A stretch of DNA of 64,000 nt from Neolewinella antarctica (GTDB taxonomy: Bacteria; Bacteroidota; Bacteroidia; Chitinophagales; Saprospiraceae). Below the pieces are notes generated by a model. It did no database searches. It was not told where the DNA came from and saw only the letters and a program-made list of their open reading frames with translations. Made by a program: the position numbers and the translations under genes. Location: positions 359,656-423,655 of the forward strand of contig NZ_JAATJH010000004.1 of assembly GCF_011927835.1 (NCBI RefSeq), read 5' to 3'. This document shows positions 1 to 10,400 of the stretch, piece by piece (the first letter of the stretch is position 1; every line of letters starts with the position of its first letter).

Positions 1-1035
1 ATGCTCAATGGAAAGTCTGATCTCAAACTTTCTACCCTCGTCAACTTAGCCTATCAAGTTGGTAAAGTCCCTCACTTAATCTTTTCAGACCGTCCACTTC
101 AGCCATACAGTATTGATGAAGTCGAAGAAGTATTAGTTGTCAATGACCCCGGCAAGGGGTACGGTAAAAATTCAATTCTGGATAAGGTGAACTGGCAAGC
201 TGTAACTAGTTTACGGGAGTTGCAACAGTACACATCAATGAAAGCCGAAGTAGATGCTTTGCGTCCCTTTGACAAGCGGATGGAAGCACACGTCCTTCAA
301 CAGTACCTCCGTATTTGGAATTACAATTCCAATGCCATTGAGGGAAACCATTTGACGTACGGAGAAACGGAAGCATTACTACTTCATGGAATTACCGCGA
401 AGGGGAAACCTCTAAAAGATCACCTTGACATACTAGGTCACCGCGATGCCGTAGAATTGATGCTTGCAATGATAAAAGGAGACCGCCGGATTACCCAGGC
501 TGATATCCGTGAGTTGCATAAAATAATGCTTAAGGAAAATTACCAACAGAACGCCCGTAGGCCGGACGGGCAGCGGGTATTTCGGACTATCCACGTAGGC
601 GTTTACAAACGTGAGCCGAACCATGTCGTTACCGCTGACGGTGATAAGCACTATTACGCCGAACCTTCCGCCGTGCCCGGGTTAATGGCAGAGCTATTGG
701 ATTGGTACCATTTAGCTGCTGACGAGGGTAAGGTTCACCCACTAATCCTTGCGACCATATTCCATCATGAGTTTGTGGCCATTCATCCATTTGACGATGG
801 CAATGGTCGCATCGGTAGAATTTTGATGAACTTTATCTTGATGCGTGCCGGTTACCCATTGGCCGTCATACCCGTAAGTAATAGAGATGAGTATTACCGT
901 TCATTAATGGCTGCGGACGACGGCGACTACCTAGCACTCACGCAATTTATCGGCAAGCGCCTGTATAGCGCACTAGATATTCAGTTGACCACCGCTCGTG
1001 GAGAAGATATTGGTGGGTCAAGATGGGAAACTTAA
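1..1035 (+). CDS. Fic family protein with HTH-like N-terminus, 5' end cut by window edge
   Basis: Fic-domain enzymes transfer AMP or another nucleotide moiety from a nucleotide to a protein hydroxyl. The catalytic motif is complete: HPFDDGNGRIGR at residues 262-273 matches HxFx(D/E)GNGRxxR. A likely inhibitory motif S-N-A-I-E-G at residues 110-115 fits (S/T)xxxE(G/N) and lies before the Fic core, as in self-inhibited class II Fic proteins. The first 30 residues resemble the last helices of an XRE/HTH_3 domain, and the reading frame is open to base 1, so the true start is probably upstream of the window. The gene is more AT-rich than its neighbours. It could be a stand-alone regulator or a toxin-like enzyme; the target is not visible. 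The family call is firm and the HTH part is inferred. Confidence 0.9.
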   Translation: MLNGKSDLKLSTLVNLAYQVGKVPHLIFSDRPLQPYSIDEVEEVLVVNDPGKGYGKNSILDKVNWQAVTSLRELQQYTSMKAEVDALRPFDKRMEAHVLQQYLRIWNYNSNAIEGNHLTYGETEALLLHGITAKGKPLKDHLDILGHRDAVELMLAMIKGDRRITQADIRELHKIMLKENYQQNARRPDGQRVFRTIHVGVYKREPNHVVTADGDKHYYAEPSAVPGLMAELLDWYHLAADEGKVHPLILATIFHHEFVAIHPFDDGNGRIGRILMNFILMRAGYPLAVIPVSNRDEYYRSLMAADDGDYLALTQFIGKRLYSALDIQLTTARGEDIGGSRWET

Positions 1036-1039
1036 TCCA

Positions 1040-3529
1040 TCAATAAGGGTCCACATCCAGCACCACCCGCACCCCAGTCAGCTTCGGCGTCACGTTCAAC
1101 TGCGCCACCGCCTTCCGTAATATTCCCTTCACGCGCTTTACTTCGCGCGGGCTTGGGTTGATTCGGACGACCATATCTTGTAGGTAGTAATTCCGCAAGC
1201 GGGCCACGCTGGGTTCGAAGGGAGCAGTGATGGTCTCACCAAGTACGGGGGCTAACCAGAGGTGAAGGAGCTTAGCGGCCTCCAAAGCCGTCGACCGCCG
1301 GGGGTGGCGTAGCTGGAGGTGAATCATTTTAACGTAAGGTGGAAAAGATGTCTCTCGGCGGTTCGTCTGTTCCCGCTCAATAAACTGGTTCCAGTTCTGA
1401 TCCACTACGTTGCGCAGAATAACGTGCTGCTGGTCCGTTGCCTGGATGATCACCTTACCCTGCCGATGCCGCCGGCCAGCCCGGCCGGATACTTGCGTCA
1501 TGAGGTGGTAGGCCCTTTCGTCGGACCGAAAATCAGGGTAGTGAAGTATTTGGTCTGCGTTAATTACCCCAACGAGACCGACGCGCTCGAAATCCAACCC
1601 CTTCGTCACCATTTGCGTACCGACCAGGATATCAATATCACCGGCCTCAAACTGACTGATGAGTTTGGTTAGTGCGTTTTTACCCCGGGTGGTATCGAGG
1701 TCCATTCGGGCAACTTTAGCCTCCGGCAAGATAATCTTGAGTTCGTCCTCGATCTTTTCCGTCCCCGTTCCACTGAGTTTCATTTCCAGACTACCGCAGG
1801 CGGGGCAAGTTTCCGGTGGCGTTCTGGAGTAGCCGCAACAGTGGCAGCGTAGCTGTTCTCTAAATTTGTGGTAAGTAAGGCTGACATCGCAGTTAACGCA
1901 CTGTACGGTCAGATCGCAGGTTGCGCAAAAGTAGGTAGGTGCGAAACCACGACGGTTCTGGAACAGAATCACCTGCTCTTTACGTCCCAGGGTTGCTTTG
2001 ATTTCGTTAATGAGGGTCGGAGTGAAAAACGGGTGGATGTGGCCTTTCTCGTTGGCCTCCCGCGCGTTGGTCACGCCGATCTGGGGAAGGTGGATGCCAC
2101 CGAAGCGTTCCGGCATCCGTACGAGGCGGTATTTGTTGCGCACGGTATTTTCCCAGCTCTCCAAACTGGGCGTCGCTGTTCCGAGAATAGCGGGGGCACC
2201 GTAGGTATGCGCGAGATAAACGGCCACGTCGCGCCCGTTGTAGCGTGGGTTGGGGGCTTGCTGCTTGTAACTGGGGTCGTGCTCCTCGTCAACGATCACC
2301 AGACCCAGTTTCTTAAAGGGAAGAAAAATGGCGGACCGCGCACCAATGACGGATTTCTCGCCCCGCAGGACGGCTTTCCAAATCTCCACCCGTTCCATAC
2401 TGTCCAGGCGACTGTGGTAGACGACTACCTGGTCGCCGAGCTTTTGCTGGAGCCGTTTGACGATCTGGCTCGTCAGGGCGATTTCCGGGAGCAAGTACAG
2501 AACCTGTTCTTGCTTGGCCAAGGTCGCCTCCATCAATTCCAGGTAAACCCTGGTCTTACCGCTTCCCGTCACGCCGTGTAGTAAAACGGGCTTTTTGTCC
2601 CGGAAAGCAGCGTCGATCTCTTCCAGTGCGGTCACCTGCTGCGTACTAAGCTGCCGGTCTTCGTCCGTCAGTTCTTCCGCTTCGGAAATTCTACTGATCT
2701 CGCGTTCGTAGATTTCAAAAATCCCCTTTTTCTCGATGGCCCGTACGTTAGCTCCCGTAGCTTCCGTGCGTTTCGTCAGGTCACTTGTTCTCACGAAAGG
2801 AAGCGTGCGAAAGACCTGGATAAACTCCAGTAGTACGGTAGTTTGTTTTTCCGATCTAGCTACTTTTTCGAACGCATCGTTCCAGCTATCTTCCTCCGTA
2901 AACGCAGCGGTGAAGCGGACGCATTTTACCGCCTTCGGTTTGTATTTCTCCACGAGCTCTTCCTGCAGATAGACAATCCTCCGATCAATCAAGCGCCGGA
3001 TGATGGGCAGCACGGTCTTTTTCTGGAGAATACCCTGAATGTCTTTCAGCGTTAACTCTCGCTGGATGGTCAAGGCTTCTACGATCATGTACTCTTCATC
3101 ATCTAGCTGCGTAGAGTCCGCGCTGAAGAGCGGGCCGAGCGTGACCAGTGTTTCGCTCGTCAGTTTTAAATGGGCGGGTAAGCCGGCCGTCATTACCTCG
3201 CCAACGTTGCAGACGTAGTAGTCCGCCATCCACTTCCAGAGATCGATTTGTTTGTCCGTAACGGAGGGCTCCGTGTCGATGACGCTCAGGATGGCTTTTG
3301 TACCGTAGTCGGGGCGGGTGCCGTGTAGCCGGTCGATGATGCCGGTGTAGTGCTTATTCTTGCCGAACTGGACCTCCACCCGTAAGCCACGTTGGAGGCC
3401 GCCAACCATTTCTTCCGGTACCGAAAAAGTATAAGTTTGGCTGACCGCCAGGGGCACGATCACGTCCGCGTAAACGGTGCCGGCGGAGGTGAGATCGAAG
3501 GTGGAGGAATTAGTTGAGGCGGCGGGCAA
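1040..3529 (-). CDS. priA: Primosomal protein N' (replication restart helicase PriA)
   Basis: PriA is a 3'-5' superfamily 2 helicase that recognises stalled forks and reloads the replicative helicase. The 829-residue product has the PriA DNA-binding N-terminus (about 20-115), Walker A GVTGSGKT at 319-326, the DEEH box at 414-417, and a cysteine cluster in the 530-590 region with repeated CxxC pairs that binds zinc in this family. The C-terminal helicase lobe contains GTQMVTKGLDF. Length is in the normal range for Bacteroidota. It is convergent with the Fic gene, whose stop lies 4 bases away, and divergent from folA. A minus-strand TATATTTA at 3549-3556 is a weak -7 candidate. Confidence 0.97.
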   Translation of the reverse strand: MPAASTNSSTFDLTSAGTVYADVIVPLAVSQTYTFSVPEEMVGGLQRGLRVEVQFGKNKHYTGIIDRLHGTRPDYGTKAILSVIDTEPSVTDKQIDLWKWMADYYVCNVGEVMTAGLPAHLKLTSETLVTLGPLFSADSTQLDDEEYMIVEALTIQRELTLKDIQGILQKKTVLPIIRRLIDRRIVYLQEELVEKYKPKAVKCVRFTAAFTEEDSWNDAFEKVARSEKQTTVLLEFIQVFRTLPFVRTSDLTKRTEATGANVRAIEKKGIFEIYEREISRISEAEELTDEDRQLSTQQVTALEEIDAAFRDKKPVLLHGVTGSGKTRVYLELMEATLAKQEQVLYLLPEIALTSQIVKRLQQKLGDQVVVYHSRLDSMERVEIWKAVLRGEKSVIGARSAIFLPFKKLGLVIVDEEHDPSYKQQAPNPRYNGRDVAVYLAHTYGAPAILGTATPSLESWENTVRNKYRLVRMPERFGGIHLPQIGVTNAREANEKGHIHPFFTPTLINEIKATLGRKEQVILFQNRRGFAPTYFCATCDLTVQCVNCDVSLTYHKFREQLRCHCCGYSRTPPETCPACGSLEMKLSGTGTEKIEDELKIILPEAKVARMDLDTTRGKNALTKLISQFEAGDIDILVGTQMVTKGLDFERVGLVGVINADQILHYPDFRSDERAYHLMTQVSGRAGRRHRQGKVIIQATDQQHVILRNVVDQNWNQFIEREQTNRRETSFPPYVKMIHLQLRHPRRSTALEAAKLLHLWLAPVLGETITAPFEPSVARLRNYYLQDMVVRINPSPREVKRVKGILRKAVAQLNVTPKLTGVRVVLDVDPY

Positions 3530-3702
3530 ACGGTAAAATAATTTGTGGTAAATATACGCGTTGCCATTCCCGAAGGTTGCTACCGGGCGGGCAATTCAGC
3601 GACTCTATCGAGTGGTAGGAAGTAGAAATGAATCGTACTGAAAACTTGACAAATGATCTTCGAAAACCGTCCGAAAAGCATCACACGCTTACCTTCGCAC
3701 CC

Positions 3703-4221
3703 ATGAGCCAACCACACCAAGCCCGCCAACTCATTGCCATCGTAGCGACGGATCGTAAAGGAACGATTGGAAAAGATGGCGACATCCCTTGGTACTTACC
3801 CGCCGACCTGAAGTTCTTCAAGTCCGTTACCCTCGGCCACCCGGTAATCATGGGGCGCAAAACCTTCCAGAGCATCGGCCGCCCCCTACCGAAGCGGACC
3901 AATATCGTGCTGACCCGTGACGCCTTTTTTACGGCAACGGGAGTGGTCATCACGCACGGGCTGCGGGAGGCCCTTGACCATTCCTCCGTCCTGGAATCAA
4001 CTAAGAGTTTCATCATCGGTGGGGGGGAGCTGTACCGGCAAAGTCTCGACGCTGTCTCTACCGTTTACCTGACCGTCGTGGATGCGGAGATAGCGGATGG
4101 TGACGCGTTTTTTCCCAAGCTAGACCCCGCTCAGTGGGAAGAAGTGTGGAGCGAAGGGCACCGGCCTCACGGTAAGAATGAAATTGCTTACCGGTTTAGC
4201 CGTTGGGAACGGAAGAGCTAA
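3703..4221 (+). CDS. folA: Dihydrofolate reductase
   Basis: Reduces dihydrofolate to tetrahydrofolate with NADPH. The 172-residue product shows the family landmarks: IAIVATDRKGTIGKDGDIPW near the N-terminus with the catalytic acidic residue in DLKFFK, GHPVIMGRKTFQSIG for NADPH binding, and IIGGGELYRQ. The frame is open to an ATG at 3628, but homology begins after the ATG at 3703, which gives the usual length. A near-consensus -7 box TACCTTCG (3690-3697) lies 5 bases upstream of this ATG, so the transcript may have almost no leader. A second folate gene, folB, lies far away at 59.7-60.5 kb. Confidence 0.95.
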   Translation: MSQPHQARQLIAIVATDRKGTIGKDGDIPWYLPADLKFFKSVTLGHPVIMGRKTFQSIGRPLPKRTNIVLTRDAFFTATGVVITHGLREALDHSSVLESTKSFIIGGGELYRQSLDAVSTVYLTVVDAEIADGDAFFPKLDPAQWEEVWSEGHRPHGKNEIAYRFSRWERKS

Positions 4222-4363
4222 TGAGTTGATTAGTGACTACGAAAGTTCGCTTCCACCGTCAGGCAACACGGTGTAGTTCTCCTCCCGTACCAAGTTCTCT
4301 TTGCACCCACCTCGGCTAAGTCGGGGCGCCAACCGCCATTACGTAGAAGCTACCTAAGGACCG

Positions 4364-5722
4364 TCAAACCCCCACAACCTCATAAACCTGCGCCTGCTCG
4401 TTCAAGCTGAGCAAAGGCTCCGTACCCCGATTGTCGTAACTCGCCGCAAGTAACTGACAGCCGATGGCGCAGTCCGTACAACGGGTTTTCGCACAGTACG
4501 AAGTTTTCAACTCCAAAAGCGCCTGGCTGTTACCCGCATTATTTGGAGCCAGCCCCAGTTGCGACCACTTACGCATCACTTTATTGTTCTCGGCGGGTAG
4601 CGTACGGAGAAGGTCCGTCGCCCGGTCGTAGTAGCGCGCGTCGGAGCGATGGCGACTGTAAGCAACCAGGGCCGGCGCTACGGTATTGATCAGGATGGAA
4701 TTGATCATGTCCGTACCCAACCTACGTCGACCCGCCTGACCCTCTTTGCCAAAGCGATAGTGCGTCCGCCAGTAATTGCTCAGTTCGATCTCGAACATAT
4801 TTGCCAGTTCTTTGGCGTCCGCCGCAGCCAGTGATTTCCCGAAGAGTTGACCCGTGCGGTAGACCATCGTCGATAATTGCGCAATGCGGATCGTCGGGAA
4901 ATTATTGGGTCTGAGCCGTAGGTAGCGCCACGCCGTTGTGGGGATCGGGCGAAGACCGTGCTTGGCTTTCAGGAGCGCATATTCCCGGCGGAGCAAGGTC
5001 ACGTAAGCTTCTTCCCCAGTGCATTTTTCCGGAAGTAGACCGGACTGGCCAAAGAACAAGGCTTCCAACTGAACGAGGCTGTGCTTGTGTTTCAGCAGCA
5101 CCCGGAAGGGTAACGAACGGGCTAACATTTCCATCGCATCCGCATTGACGCGGCCACCGAGTGCCCGGGCCAGAAACTGATAGAAAGTCTCTTCCCAGTC
5201 GCGGCCGTTAGCTGCCAACCGTTCAAGAATGCGTTCACTCTTAGCGCGCAGCCGTTCGTGTAAAATGTTGTCGATCCACTGTCGCTTCGTAGGCTCGTCC
5301 ACCAGGTGGAGTTGGTGCTCGCAGGGGATCCAGTACTCGTTGTGCAGAAGGCGCCAGTAAGATTGGTAAATGCCGGGGGGGATGCGGCCGTGTAGTTCGA
5401 GGCAGGGAATGCGTTGACCGTTGGTCCGGTAGACCGGCCGGTCTTCTTCGTAAACTACGTGTAGGATGACGTTGTCGTAAGCCAAATCCGTATCATGGCC
5501 GTGCTCGTACCACTCGCTGGCGTTGACGTGCATCTCGACGTTGCCGGCCCACTGCATGCCGTCGATGCGGATCTGGCCACTACTAAAATCCGGCCCCGCA
5601 TCGTGATTGTGCTCGCCAAAGTGCTGAACACTAATGGGTGCACCGGTGGTCGTCTTTAATTGTCTCAGGTCAAAGCGAGCTTGCCGCCACAAAAAATGAA
5701 TAAAGTCTTCGCGCATCTGCAT
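4364..5722 (-). CDS. DUF2851 family protein
   Basis: A 452-residue protein of the DUF2851 family, which is typical of Bacteroidota and has no established function. Recognisable stretches are EDFIHFLWRQARFD near the start, a GPDFSSGQIRIDG segment, and NVEMHVNASEW. The C-terminus carries a cysteine cluster, CAKTRCTDCAIGC, that could bind a metal. No signal peptide or membrane segment is visible, so it is probably cytoplasmic. A second in-frame ATG lies two codons downstream. Its promoter is one of the clearest in the window (5776-5807). Confidence 0.85.
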   Translation of the reverse strand: MQMREDFIHFLWRQARFDLRQLKTTTGAPISVQHFGEHNHDAGPDFSSGQIRIDGMQWAGNVEMHVNASEWYEHGHDTDLAYDNVILHVVYEEDRPVYRTNGQRIPCLELHGRIPPGIYQSYWRLLHNEYWIPCEHQLHLVDEPTKRQWIDNILHERLRAKSERILERLAANGRDWEETFYQFLARALGGRVNADAMEMLARSLPFRVLLKHKHSLVQLEALFFGQSGLLPEKCTGEEAYVTLLRREYALLKAKHGLRPIPTTAWRYLRLRPNNFPTIRIAQLSTMVYRTGQLFGKSLAAADAKELANMFEIELSNYWRTHYRFGKEGQAGRRRLGTDMINSILINTVAPALVAYSRHRSDARYYDRATDLLRTLPAENNKVMRKWSQLGLAPNNAGNSQALLELKTSYCAKTRCTDCAIGCQLLAASYDNRGTEPLLSLNEQAQVYEVVGV

Positions 5723-6039
5723 GGGTCATGCTTCGTGGGCGGACTCGGTAATTCGCTTATCAGTATTGTCCGATTCAAATGTAGGGATAAAATAAATAAC
5801 AACAAAATGTATGATAGTATTTAATGACAAACATTTGTGGCTATTTGCGAGTGAGCGCCAGTTTTTAACGCACTGAGTTAGGAACGGTGACGATTCCCGC
5901 CTAATTTTTTGTTAGTCTTGCACTCACGGCTAGCCGCTTCCGGCGGACCAGCGAAGATTATTGCGCCACAACCAACCTGGCTGATCTTTCGACTAAGTTT
6001 AAGCACAGCCGGTACTTACCTCCAATAATCTTTTGCCCC
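5723..6039. other. Intergenic region between two divergent genes
   Basis: 317 bases, visibly more AT-rich than the flanking genes around 5770-5850. It carries the minus-strand promoter of the DUF2851 gene. Just before malic enzyme there is a TAATCTTTTG stretch (near 6025-6034) that is one base off the -7 spacing. No ORF, tRNA-like fold or repeat was seen in the rest. Confidence 0.5.
5776..5807 (-). promoter_or_regulatory. Bacteroidota-type promoter of the DUF2851 gene
   Basis: Read on the minus strand: TTTTG (5807-5803), a 19-base spacer, then TACATTTG (5783-5776), a perfect TAnnTTTG -7 box. It lies about 54 bases upstream of the start codon. The match to the known Bacteroidota primary-sigma consensus (TTTG / TAnnTTTG) is exact. 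Confidence 0.75.
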
Positions 6040-7227
6040 ATGGACTATTTCGAAGAGAGCCTAAACCTGCACCGCACCCTGAAGGGAAAAATCCGCGTCT
6101 CCGCTAAAATGGACGTGCGGAGCAAAGAGGACCTATCGCTCGTCTACAGCCCCGGCGTTGCGGCACCCTGCCTGGCGATTGCGGCGAACCCGGACGACGT
6201 ATACAAGTACACCATCAAAAGCAACACGGTAGCGATCGTAACCGACGGCTCCGCCGTGCTGGGTCTGGGCGACATCGGGGCCGCCGCGTCCATTCCGGTC
6301 ATGGAGGGTAAGGCGATGCTGTTCAAGCGCTTCGCTAACATCGACGCCTTCCCGATCTGTCTCGACACCCAGGATACGGACAAGATTGTCGAGACGGTGC
6401 GCCTAATCGCGCCCGTATTTGGTGGGGTGAACCTAGAAGATATTTCCGCGCCCCGCAGCTTTGAGATTGAGCGACGTTTACAGGATCTGGGCATCCCCGT
6501 TTTTCACGACGACCAACACGGGACGGCCATCGTCACGCTCGCGGGGCTACTGAACAGTTGTAAGTTGGTTGGGAAAAAGATGGAGGATCTCAAGGTCGTC
6601 ATCAACGGTGCGGGCGCGGCGGGCATTGCGATCGCGCGTTTGCTCAAGGCGGTTGACAACCCTGATTCGGCGTACGCTACGCCAGTCAAACAGATCATCA
6701 TTTGCGATAGTAAGGGCATCATCGGACGGGGGCGAAAAGATTTGAACTACGCGAAGACGGAGGTGCTTGAATTCACGAACCCTCACGACCTGGCGGGCAG
6801 TCTCAAGGACGCGCTCGTGGACGCTGACGTCTTCATCGGGGTTTCCGTATCGAATTTGCTTGACCGAAATGACATCGCCACGATGGCGCGGGACAGCATC
6901 ATCTTCGCCATGGCCAACCCCATTCCGGAAATCATGCCCGCCGAAGCCAAGCTGGGTGGCGCGGCCATCGTCGGCACGGGGCGTAGCGACCTGCCCAACC
7001 AAATCAACAACGTACTCGGTTTTCCGGGCATCTTCCGGGGAGCCCTCGACGCTCGCGCGCCGCGGATCACGCCGAACATGAAACTCGCCGCCGCGCACGC
7101 TATCGCCGACCACATCCGTAACCCTACTCTCGACGGCGTTATTCCGCCGACACTGGACGAGCAAGTTGCCTGGCGGGTAGCGGACGAGGTGCGCCGGGTG
7201 GCGGAAGAAGAATTTGGTAAGCGTTAA
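6040..7227 (+). CDS. Malic enzyme (oxaloacetate-decarboxylating malate dehydrogenase), short form
   Basis: Converts malate to pyruvate and CO2 while reducing NAD(P)+. The 395-residue product is the short bacterial form without the phosphotransacetylase-like C-terminal domain found in MaeB. Conserved stretches are VYSPGVAAPC, VTDGSAVLGLGDIG, PVFHDDQHGTAIV (metal and substrate binding) and the Rossmann motif INGAGAAGIAIARLL at about 187-201. The cofactor preference cannot be read with confidence. A strong hairpin with a T-run follows at 7277-7331, so it probably ends a single-gene transcript. Confidence 0.95.
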   Translation: MDYFEESLNLHRTLKGKIRVSAKMDVRSKEDLSLVYSPGVAAPCLAIAANPDDVYKYTIKSNTVAIVTDGSAVLGLGDIGAAASIPVMEGKAMLFKRFANIDAFPICLDTQDTDKIVETVRLIAPVFGGVNLEDISAPRSFEIERRLQDLGIPVFHDDQHGTAIVTLAGLLNSCKLVGKKMEDLKVVINGAGAAGIAIARLLKAVDNPDSAYATPVKQIIICDSKGIIGRGRKDLNYAKTEVLEFTNPHDLAGSLKDALVDADVFIGVSVSNLLDRNDIATMARDSIIFAMANPIPEIMPAEAKLGGAAIVGTGRSDLPNQINNVLGFPGIFRGALDARAPRITPNMKLAAAHAIADHIRNPTLDGVIPPTLDEQVAWRVADEVRRVAEEEFGKR

Positions 7228-7243
7228 ATCCCTTCCTGCGGTG

Positions 7244-7260
7244 GGCGTGGTCGCGGGTGC
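7244..7260 (+). repeat. Dispersed GC-rich element, core copy
   Basis: GGCGTGGTCGCGGGTGC, one base off the core shared across the window. It sits between the malic enzyme stop and its terminator hairpin. Confidence 0.7.
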
Positions 7261-7276
7261 AATGATTTTTAGCGAG

Positions 7277-7331
7277 AGAACAAAGGTTTGGATTAGCTCG
7301 AACGGGCTGGTCCGAACCTTTGCTCTTTTTG
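7277..7331 (+). terminator. Hairpin terminator after malic enzyme
   Basis: A 16-base stem (left arm 7277-7292, right arm 7311-7326, two imperfect pairs) encloses a smaller AGCTC/GGGCT stem and is followed by TTTTT. This is a classic intrinsic terminator on the plus strand. Confidence 0.8.
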
Positions 7332-7465
7332 GGGTATGCGGAAAGGCTAACGTTAGCTTAACGTATTCGGTGCGTGCATTTTCTCACCGATCCGCATCTA
7401 AGATTCGAAACCAGCCCTTCGCTACTCACCCGGGCACCCCTATCTTACCGATACAACCCTGCTTT

Positions 7466-10400
7466 ATGCGTATTTTTCTCCTGCTTCTCACCTCACTCTT
7501 GCTTTCGATCCAGCTTATGGCCCAGAATTATTCGACCGATTACCAAGCAATTGAAGCGTTCGCAAAGGAAGGCAAGTACCAAAGCGCGCTTACGAAAGCC
7601 ACGGAACTCTACGCAACGGCGGAGAAAGAAGGTGACCAAGATGATATGCTGAAAGCCCTGGCTTACCGCGCTACGTACACGTCCGCGCTGGAAGAGGAAG
7701 GAACGGAAGCCACGTTAATATTACTGATCGCGGAGCTGGACCAGAATCGCAACCGCCCGGTAGTGAGTTCCGTACTAAATTACCTGATCGGTAAAGGGTA
7801 CTATACCTACGCCCAGCAGAACGCTTACCGCCTGCGCAACGCCACGGCCGTTACGACGGATACGACGCCGGCGCCGGACCTTCCCCTGGAAGACTGGAAC
7901 CTCCGCCAACTGGCCACCGCCGCCGATAACTACTTGTACGCCGCCGCCGAAAAGGCCGGGCAGCAACGGACCGAGCTCGCCGCCATCCCGGCAATCATCA
8001 CGGACGCCGAAAAGGACGCGCGGGGGCTCACGCTTTTTGACCTATTAACCCAGGAGATTGGTGAGTTACTCGTCAATCCCCTGCTCATCGTCAACAACGC
8101 CGCACCCGCGACCGCGCAAAAATACCTCGTCCCGGCTACGTCTTTCGTTAGCCTGGATTTTGCTGATCTGGCGGGCGAAACCGGCCCCGTCCGTCGCCTC
8201 AAACTACACCAACAAGAACTGCGCTATCACCTGAAAAACGGTGGGGAAGGGCTACTGCGCGCGGACGTGCGTCGGGTAGATTACGTGCGACAACTCGGGG
8301 CAAAAACGGAGGACTACCTAGCCGCACTGGAACGAATGTACCGGACTTACGCGGACATCAGGGGCCGTGACGTACTGCTCGTCAGGCAAGCCGGAGTTTA
8401 CCTCAACCAACCACCGACAACGACCGAACGGCCAAGGGTAGTGGCGTTGAAAATCCTCGATAGCGCCAAGGAGACCACACCGGAAATACGCAACGCCGTA
8501 GCGCGCCTGCGTGCTCAAATCCTCCGGCAATCGCAAGTAACCACCGTCGAAGAATCCAACCGCGCCGATCACAACTTGCTGATCTCCAGCCAGTACCGAA
8601 ACATTGACCGCCTTCACTACAAGTTGGTGCGACTGGCGGAGGACCAGCTAACGATGCTCACAACGAGTGATTACGAAGTGCGGGATACCCAAGCTCTGCT
8701 GGCGGGCAACGTCGTAGCGGAGAAATCTTTTTGGTTGCCGGAGAACGACGACTACGCCCCACACCGCACCGAAACGTGGCTGCCGCGCCAACCCGCCGGT
8801 GCGTACATGCTCATCACCAGCTCGGACGCGGATTTTTCCAAGCAAGAAAATATGTCACTGACGCCGGTAATGGTCAGTGGCATGGCACTCGTGAAATTTG
8901 ACGACGGCGAACGGGATTACTACGAAGTGCAGGACCTGACCACCGGTGCCGTGCGCCCGGGCGTGGAAGTGTCCATCCACCTACGCGGTAACCGCAAGGG
9001 AAATCCTTGGGCCCTGTCGCGCACGGTAGTAACGGACGATCAGGGGCGCTTCGATTTGCCCGACGTAAACCGACAACGAATCTACCTAGTGCTGCGGGAC
9101 GGAAATGACATCCTCGTCACCCGCAGCGAATACGTCTACCAGAACGATCGCCGCGACCGTAGCCGGGAAGAGACCTTTACGCCAATATTCACCGACCGCG
9201 CCATCTACCGCCCCGGCCAGACCGTGCGTCTTTACGGTATCACTATGCTTAAAGACCGTCGGCGGATGCCCAAGCTGCTGACTGGTCAGGAGCGATCCGT
9301 GACGCTGCGCGACGCGAACTACCAGGAGGTCGCAAGCCAAACCGCGCAGAGTGACGAGTTCGGTCGCTTTCACCTCTCATTTACCTTACCGGAAGGCGGG
9401 CTCACGGGCACGTTCCGGCTCGAAACGGAGGGCGGTAGCGCGGTCATCCGCGTAGAAGAATACAAACGCCCCAAGTTCGAAGTCGAGCTAACCGGTCCTG
9501 ATTTCGCGGTTGGTGGTGAAGAAACCGAAATCGCCGGTAAGGCAACCTTATTCGCCGGCCCCGCCGTGAACGATGCTGCCGTGAATTACCGGATTTTTGT
9601 GGAAGAACAGCGGTGGTTCTGGTGGTACCGCGGTGGTGCAAGCAGTGACAAAGAATTGGTCGGCTCGGGTTCCGTAATGACGGACGAGCGGGGTGAATTT
9701 ACCGTCGCCTTCACACCGGACGCGAATCTAGCGGGCCAGCGCAAAAGTTATAACTATACCATTGAAGTCGACGTAGCGGACGCCACGGGCGAGACGCAAA
9801 CTACTAAAGCAACGACCCAACTTCGGAGCGAAAAGCCAACCGTCTCCCTGAGCGTCGAGGAAGCTTACCAAGCAGGTGATACGCTAACCATCAAAGCCGC
9901 CGGAAGCGATGAGTCGCTCGTCATTCAGTACGGTATCTCGAAAGTGACTAATCCGGGTGCTACTTTGCGTAACCGACTGTGGGATTTTCCCGACCGACCG
10001 ATTTTGGACCCACAGGCGTACGGCGAGTTATTTCCGGACTTGCCCGCACGGGAATCCGGTGAGAAGAAAGACTGGGACGTACAGCGCGAGGTAGTTAGTA
10101 ATCAGGTACTAAACTTAGCCGAAGGCAAGGGGGAGACTCAATTATCGCTCGCCGGATACGCCGCGGGCTACTACCGAATCGACTGGGTCTACGCCGACGG
10201 CACGCCGGGCGAGCCGGTCGTTTTTCAGGTGAGTGACCTGCAAAACGAGCAACTTGCCGAGGGTACGCTTTATACTCTCACCCAGGAAACTAAAGAGGTG
10301 CGGCTGGGTGAGCCCGTTACCATCCAGCTCTACGCGAGCGTTCCGTTGCCGCGAATTACTTACAGTTTTATGAGCCGTAAGGGGGTAGTCACCGCAACGA

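Noticed and set aside
1868..2581. Long plus-strand frame of 237 codons opposite priA
   Set aside because: Shadow of priA; the complementary strand shows full helicase motifs.
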